From contig CM060979.1 of the NCBI GenBank assembly GCA_030765065.1, positions 19,683,001 through 19,747,000 on the forward strand: a stretch of 64,000 bases of DNA. Reading direction: 5' to 3'. Source of the stretch: Deroplatys truncata (Eukaryota > Arthropoda > Insecta > Mantodea > Mantidae). Numbering within the stretch: the stretch's first letter is position 1; each line of letters starts with the position of its first letter. The position numbers and the translations under genes are program-made. A model generated the notes under the pieces. The model searched no databases, was not told where the DNA came from, and saw nothing but the letters and a program-made list of their open reading frames with translations. Below, one piece after another: positions 60,416 to 64,000 of this stretch.

Positions 60416-61486
60416 CTGCAAAACAAAAATTAGAAAAATTCCAATGTAACAAAGCAGTACTAAACAGTCAAGTCTTACACTATTTTATATTAAAAGCACT
60501 TTGACACAATAAGTACAGTAGAAGCGATTGCAACATGTTTAAAAGAACGTTCGTCTTCATCGTCAATAAGGGTGTATACGGCCTTGAATGTTTAAAATTC
60601 CAGTATCAGTTTTGATAAAATTCCAGTGCTGTATTGAGTCATATTGTGGCATAATAATTTCATTGTCATTACCAGACGCACTGTTGTGCTGTATTGTTGC
60701 TACCAGACGCGGCATTATTGGGTCTCCTTAGTTATATTTTGTCTTAGCAGTCTCTCCTTTTGGTGCGATCATGCCAAAGGAAGAGATCTGTTTGAAATTG
60801 CCTGGTGTGATGTCAGCCCTGTTTGGCTTTTGCTAGACATGGTTGGTGGGAGGAAAAGATAGCATCACTCGAGTGGAAGTGGTCGCTGGGACCAGACGTG
60901 TGTGGCCAGTCTACAGTCTATAGCATCTCCCTCCATCCTGTTTCCTTTGTTCATTATGTAGAGAAGCCGAACGTTTTTGTGAATAAATCCAAGGTAATGT
61001 GTGTTATGTAATCTTTCAATGTAATATAAAACCCACGCCTTCCCCTTAATTCTATACACCAAGGTCCCAGGCTTTTTGCTGCCAGCGAGTTGTATCCCAC
61101 CATGTGCATGTTGGAGTGACCTAAATTAATCATTTTCTGGTAACCTTTTCGGCCTTCACCCCAACATGTAACAACATTGCAGTAAAAATGCAACAGTATT
61201 CAAATGTGTGTTGTGGCTGGCTTAATATCATTACTGGTTTGTTTCCACAGCCATAATATGAAGTTGCATTTATTACTAGCTGCCATACCCAGCATTGAAC
61301 AGGTGGCTTTTTAAATCTCTAATGACAATTTAATTAAATTTACTGTCTGTACTCTGTATGAAATTATTTTATAATGATCTAGAAGATTCTTTATGCTGAT
61401 TTCTCCCCATTACCTCTTAGAACTCTAATTTAAAAAACCCCATGCTAATAATAATAATGGATACTCAAAAAATGGGAATGAAATAC
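60416..61486. other. FAN1 intron upstream of the first visible exon, no gene
   Basis: I looked here for a preceding FAN1 exon on the minus strand and saw none. About 60514 (ACAGTAGAAGCGATTGC) could be a lone pogo-type end. Short open frames on both strands look like chance. Confidence 0.3.
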
Positions 61487-62086
61487 AGTAGAGTTCCGGA
61501 AATTCAAGCCCCGGTTATTTTAGGATCCGTGTAATTCGAGCTGGTCTTAAGAAAATTAAAATCTCATAAAACTACAGTAAAATCCCATTTTTATACATTG
61601 TCCACATGCACGTTTTATGCACTTCTGAAAGTTACATTTTGAACTTTCTTTAAATTTTCCTTGTATAATACAGATAAAACTGTTCCACTTAGGGCTTTTA
61701 TTCATAATGCACAGAAATAACCTTGGCCTCAGACTGCTAATGCATTTCTATTACAGATGGACAGGTACCCTTAGGTTTCGAGGAGTACGCTTGCTCTTTC
61801 TTTGTCGATCCTTCACCAATTGGGACCGCCTGACAATGAGTTGTACAGTGCAAAACATACTTATTGTTACTCCTATTGTTGTCCCTACTCAGCGACAGCG
61901 GTCATTAAAATACGCTTAGGTAAAACTACACAGTTTACAACATAGGCTGATTGTTGTTGTATGTAAATGGTTGTGTAGTAACACCTGTACTGTAGTGAGC
62001 CCACCTGTGTCACGTTAATTTTAAACTGTTGTACGTATGTACATATGTAACTGTGTGTTTCTTAATATTTTAATTCATGCATTACA

Positions 62087-63685
62087 ATGAATGATAGGAG
62101 TAAGAGAAAATTTGTGGTGTTGAATGTGAAACTGGAGGCTTTGAAATGACTAAACAAAGGAGACTGAGCGGGATGGCTCAGGTGGTAAAGTCTGTGGCTC
62201 GCATTTGGGAGATCCCGGGTTCAAATCCCATGGGCCGACCAATCTGTCTGAAGTTTTTTCGTGGTTTCCCTCAGTCACCAAGGTAAATACCGGATTGGAT
62301 ATTTAATACCACGACCCAAAGTTCCACCTTAAGTCTAAAGCAATAGTAAAATGAAGAATAGATGGCAATTGCGAATGCTATGCCATCTGTCCACAGACAA
62401 TATAAGCAGTTAGACTGGGCAGCACCCTAATGCCATCTGCACAACACGAAGCAGATCCGGCTGCCATGTGCAGGGGTCTCTGTGGACACCTGACAAAGCA
62501 AGATGGCCTTTCCAGGGATGAAACCTAGAAGGCTAACTGTCCACCTTTCTGTGTAAATGTGTAAAGGCAGCAGTTAGACTGGACGGCATCTGCACGGCAT
62601 GAAGCAGGTGGTTGCAGGGATGAGACCTAGAAGGCTAACTGTCCGCCTTTCTATATGAGAGCAGCAGTTGGACCAGACGACGCCCTAATGCCATCTACAC
62701 GGCACGAAGCAGAAGATCTGGCAGCTGTGCGCTGGACTAGCTGTCCATCACACATCATTCTAAGAGTTATCCATTAACAGATCCATTGCGATATAACCAA
62801 GGAGTTAAAGTAACGCAATAAATAGAGTAATAATAATAATAACAAAGGAGAAACATTAAAAAAGAACTTGCTGCTGATTATGGGGTCAGTGAAGTGACAG
62901 TTGGAGATTGGCATAGAAACAGACAAAATTGAGAAGTTTTCATCTAACAAGTGTTCTATTTCATCACTTGAATGGAAGTCAATGAAGAAATCTGAGTATG
63001 AAAAGACGAGTGAAGCTTTGTTCATTTAGTTTACTCAGCAAAGATAAAAGGAAATCCAATTTCAGGGTCTATTCTGCAAGAAAAAGCAGTATTTTTTTAG
63101 GAATAAGTTAAAGGAAGGTGAGGATGAGTTTACTAGAAGTTCAGGATGGTTGGATAGGTGGAAGAAGCAATACGGTATAAGGCAGCTTGCAATTTGCACT
63201 GAAAAATTTTCTGTGGATTCTCAAACTGTTACAAAATGATGTGAGAAATTAAGAAAAATTATATAAGAAGAAAATCTTACTCCTGATCAACTGTATAATT
63301 GTGATGAAACAGGACTAAATTATAAAATGTTTCCTTCTTAAACTCTAACCTCAAAAGAAGAAAAGGCTGCCTGCCCCAGGCTACAAAAAAAGTAAAGAGA
63401 GGTTAACAGTTCTTGCTGTATTGAATGCAAGTGGAGACCATAAACTGAAGCTACTGGTAATAGGGAAGTTTGCTAAGCCTAGAGCTTTAAAAAATATCAC
63501 TGCTTCTGCACTGCCTGTTACATATGTCCACCAAAAATCTGCTTGGATGGACAAAAATATTTTTAAGAAGTGGTTTTTCGAAGATTTTGTTCCTGAGACC
63601 AAAAGATACTTAAACAAAATAGGCTTGCCTTCCAAAGCAATCATTTGACAATGCTGGTTTGCACCCTGGAAGATCCTATGTTTGA
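62087..63685 (+). pseudogene. Tigger transposase relic
   Basis: ATG at 62087 gives NDRSKRKFVVLNVKLEALK, the start of a CENP-B-type HTH. After the SINE it continues LKKELAADYGVSEVTVGDW and KGNPISGSILQEKA. In shifting frames come DRWKKQYGI-like sequence and PDQLYNCDETGLNYKMF (first catalytic Asp). Then follow GDHKLKLLVIGKFAKPRAL, YVHQKSAWMDKNIFKKWF and, after a small deletion removing the usual leucines, DNAGLHPGRSYV (second Asp). Stops at several points show it is dead. The third catalytic region is absent. Confidence 0.8.
62164..62840 (+). mobile_element. tRNA-derived SINE with internal tandem repeats, 677 bp
   Basis: Flanked by the 11-bp duplication AACAAAGGAGA (62153-62163, 62841-62851), which restores the Tigger reading frame order. 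The head at 62168-62240 has A box TGGCTCAGGTGG and B box GGTTCAAATCC. The body (62405-62750) has three diverged units starting GCAGTTAGACTGG / GCAGTTAGACTGG / GCAGTTGGACCAG, with ATCTGCAC.GCA.GAAGCAG in each. The tail is AATAATAATAATAA. It is unusually long for a SINE. Confidence 0.8.
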
Positions 63686-64000
63686 GGAAACACTCACCAA
63701 AACAGAAAAAGTGGTGTGGTGTGCATTCAAAGACGTGTGTTCGAAATTCCTGGGAAATTACAGAGCAGATAACCATATTCAAGTTGAGGAAAATCTGTTA
63801 AGCATATATGAGCTAATGAGCTGCAATATCTCCCTTAGAATTCATTTCCTGCACTCCCATCTTAACTTCTTTCCACCAAATCTGGGAATGGTCAGCGATG
63901 AGCATGAAGAAAGGTTCCACTAGCAAATGTCCCAGATAGAAAGACATTATGCAGGAAAATTGTCTGTTAATATGCTTGTCGACTACTGTTGGTTTCTTGT
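63660..64000 (+). pseudogene. Fragment of a widespread arthropod transposon-type protein
   Basis: The frame reads LEDPMFEETLTKTEKVVW, AFKDVCSKFLGNYRADN, MSCNISLRIHFLHSHLNFF and PPNLGMVSDEHEERFH. After a stop it continues MSQIERHYAGKL and MLVDYCWFL to the window edge. The pattern H-F-L-H-S-H-L-x-x-F followed by D-E-H-x-E-R-F-H is familiar from many uncharacterised repetitive arthropod proteins. I cannot name the superfamily. It directly follows the Tigger transposase without visible ends. Confidence 0.6.

Larger units (their letters stand above)
57611..60118 (+). repeat. Repeat X copy split by a LINE
   Basis: Left part 57611-58012 and right part 59607-60118 form one repeat X, ending ACGTAGTAGAGAAAGTAAAA. 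The insertion at ATAAATTGTGTA duplicated those 12 bases (58001-58012, 59607-59618). The copy is young, close to 52819-53713. Confidence 0.75.
61487..64000 (+). mobile_element. Tigger/pogo-type transposon, decayed, with SINE and foreign junction
   Basis: The left end reads CAGTAGAGTTCCGGAAATTC, a Tigger-type TIR. The transposase frame starts near 62087 and is carried to about 63680 with stops. A 677-bp SINE lies at 62164-62840. From about 63670 the sequence switches to a different transposon protein domain. No right TIR is within the window. Confidence 0.75.

Noticed and set aside
60644-61193. Open frames on both strands right of the first visible FAN1 exon
   Set aside because: Not continuous in phase with FAN1, no splice sites in register, no family motif.
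1-64000. CRISPR array, prophage, operon or bacterial defence system
   Set aside because: No spaced direct repeats, no compact gene clusters and no bacterial-type genes; spliced exons and animal transposons show nuclear animal DNA.

Overview
The window looks like intronic DNA of a transposon-rich, AT-rich animal genome, most likely an arthropod with a large genome (possibly a polyneopteran insect such as a cockroach, termite or stick insect). That assignment is an inference: it rests on arthropod-type mariner, DUF4817-type helix-turn-helix and Penelope-like elements, and on large introns. No bacterial, plasmid or viral gene was recognised.

One host gene spans almost the whole window on the minus strand. 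Six internal exons of the DNA-repair nuclease FAN1 lie at 60284-60415, 51397-51631, 46193-46392, 33697-33806, 23055-23350 and 5537-5659. Each has AG/GT splice sites, and the reading phases join without a break into about 365 codons, from the helical/TPR-like region to the first catalytic Asp of the VRR-NUC domain. The 5' exons lie to the right of the window. The last exon or exons, which should carry the E-x-K part of the active site, lie to the left.

Almost everything else is mobile DNA inside the FAN1 introns, often nested. From left to right: 0.9-12.98 kb has a repeat of unknown class ('repeat X', about 0.9 kb), an LTR-like repeat ('repeat Y'), and a Penelope-like element (PLE-A copy 1) flanked exactly by a 1.5-kb direct duplication. 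13-20 kb has decayed DUF4817 and IS630/Tc1-like transposons and more repeat Y. 20-25 kb has a LINE broken by a short Tigger/pogo derivative. 25.9-31.2 kb has a decayed mariner, then a PIF/Harbinger transposase relic interrupted by PLE-A copy 2 and by an internally deleted mariner. 31.7-39.4 kb has repeat X, a mariner inside an older mariner, and a mariner inside a LINE. 39-46 kb has older PLE relics, a LINE split by a Harbinger element, and tRNA-derived SINEs forming a palindrome. 46-51 kb has a LINE, a second Tigger copy in the opposite orientation, and two repeat Y copies. 51.8-60.1 kb has LINEs and repeat X inserted into each other and a hAT relic split by a long-TIR element. 61.5-64 kb has a Tigger transposon interrupted by a SINE and joined to a different transposon-type protein domain.

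The most interesting signal is the set of PLE termini carrying hammerhead-ribozyme-like motifs, together with two very short (183 and 200 bp) palindromic elements that have the same terminal layout and 11-12-bp target duplications. They look like non-autonomous mini-Penelope elements.
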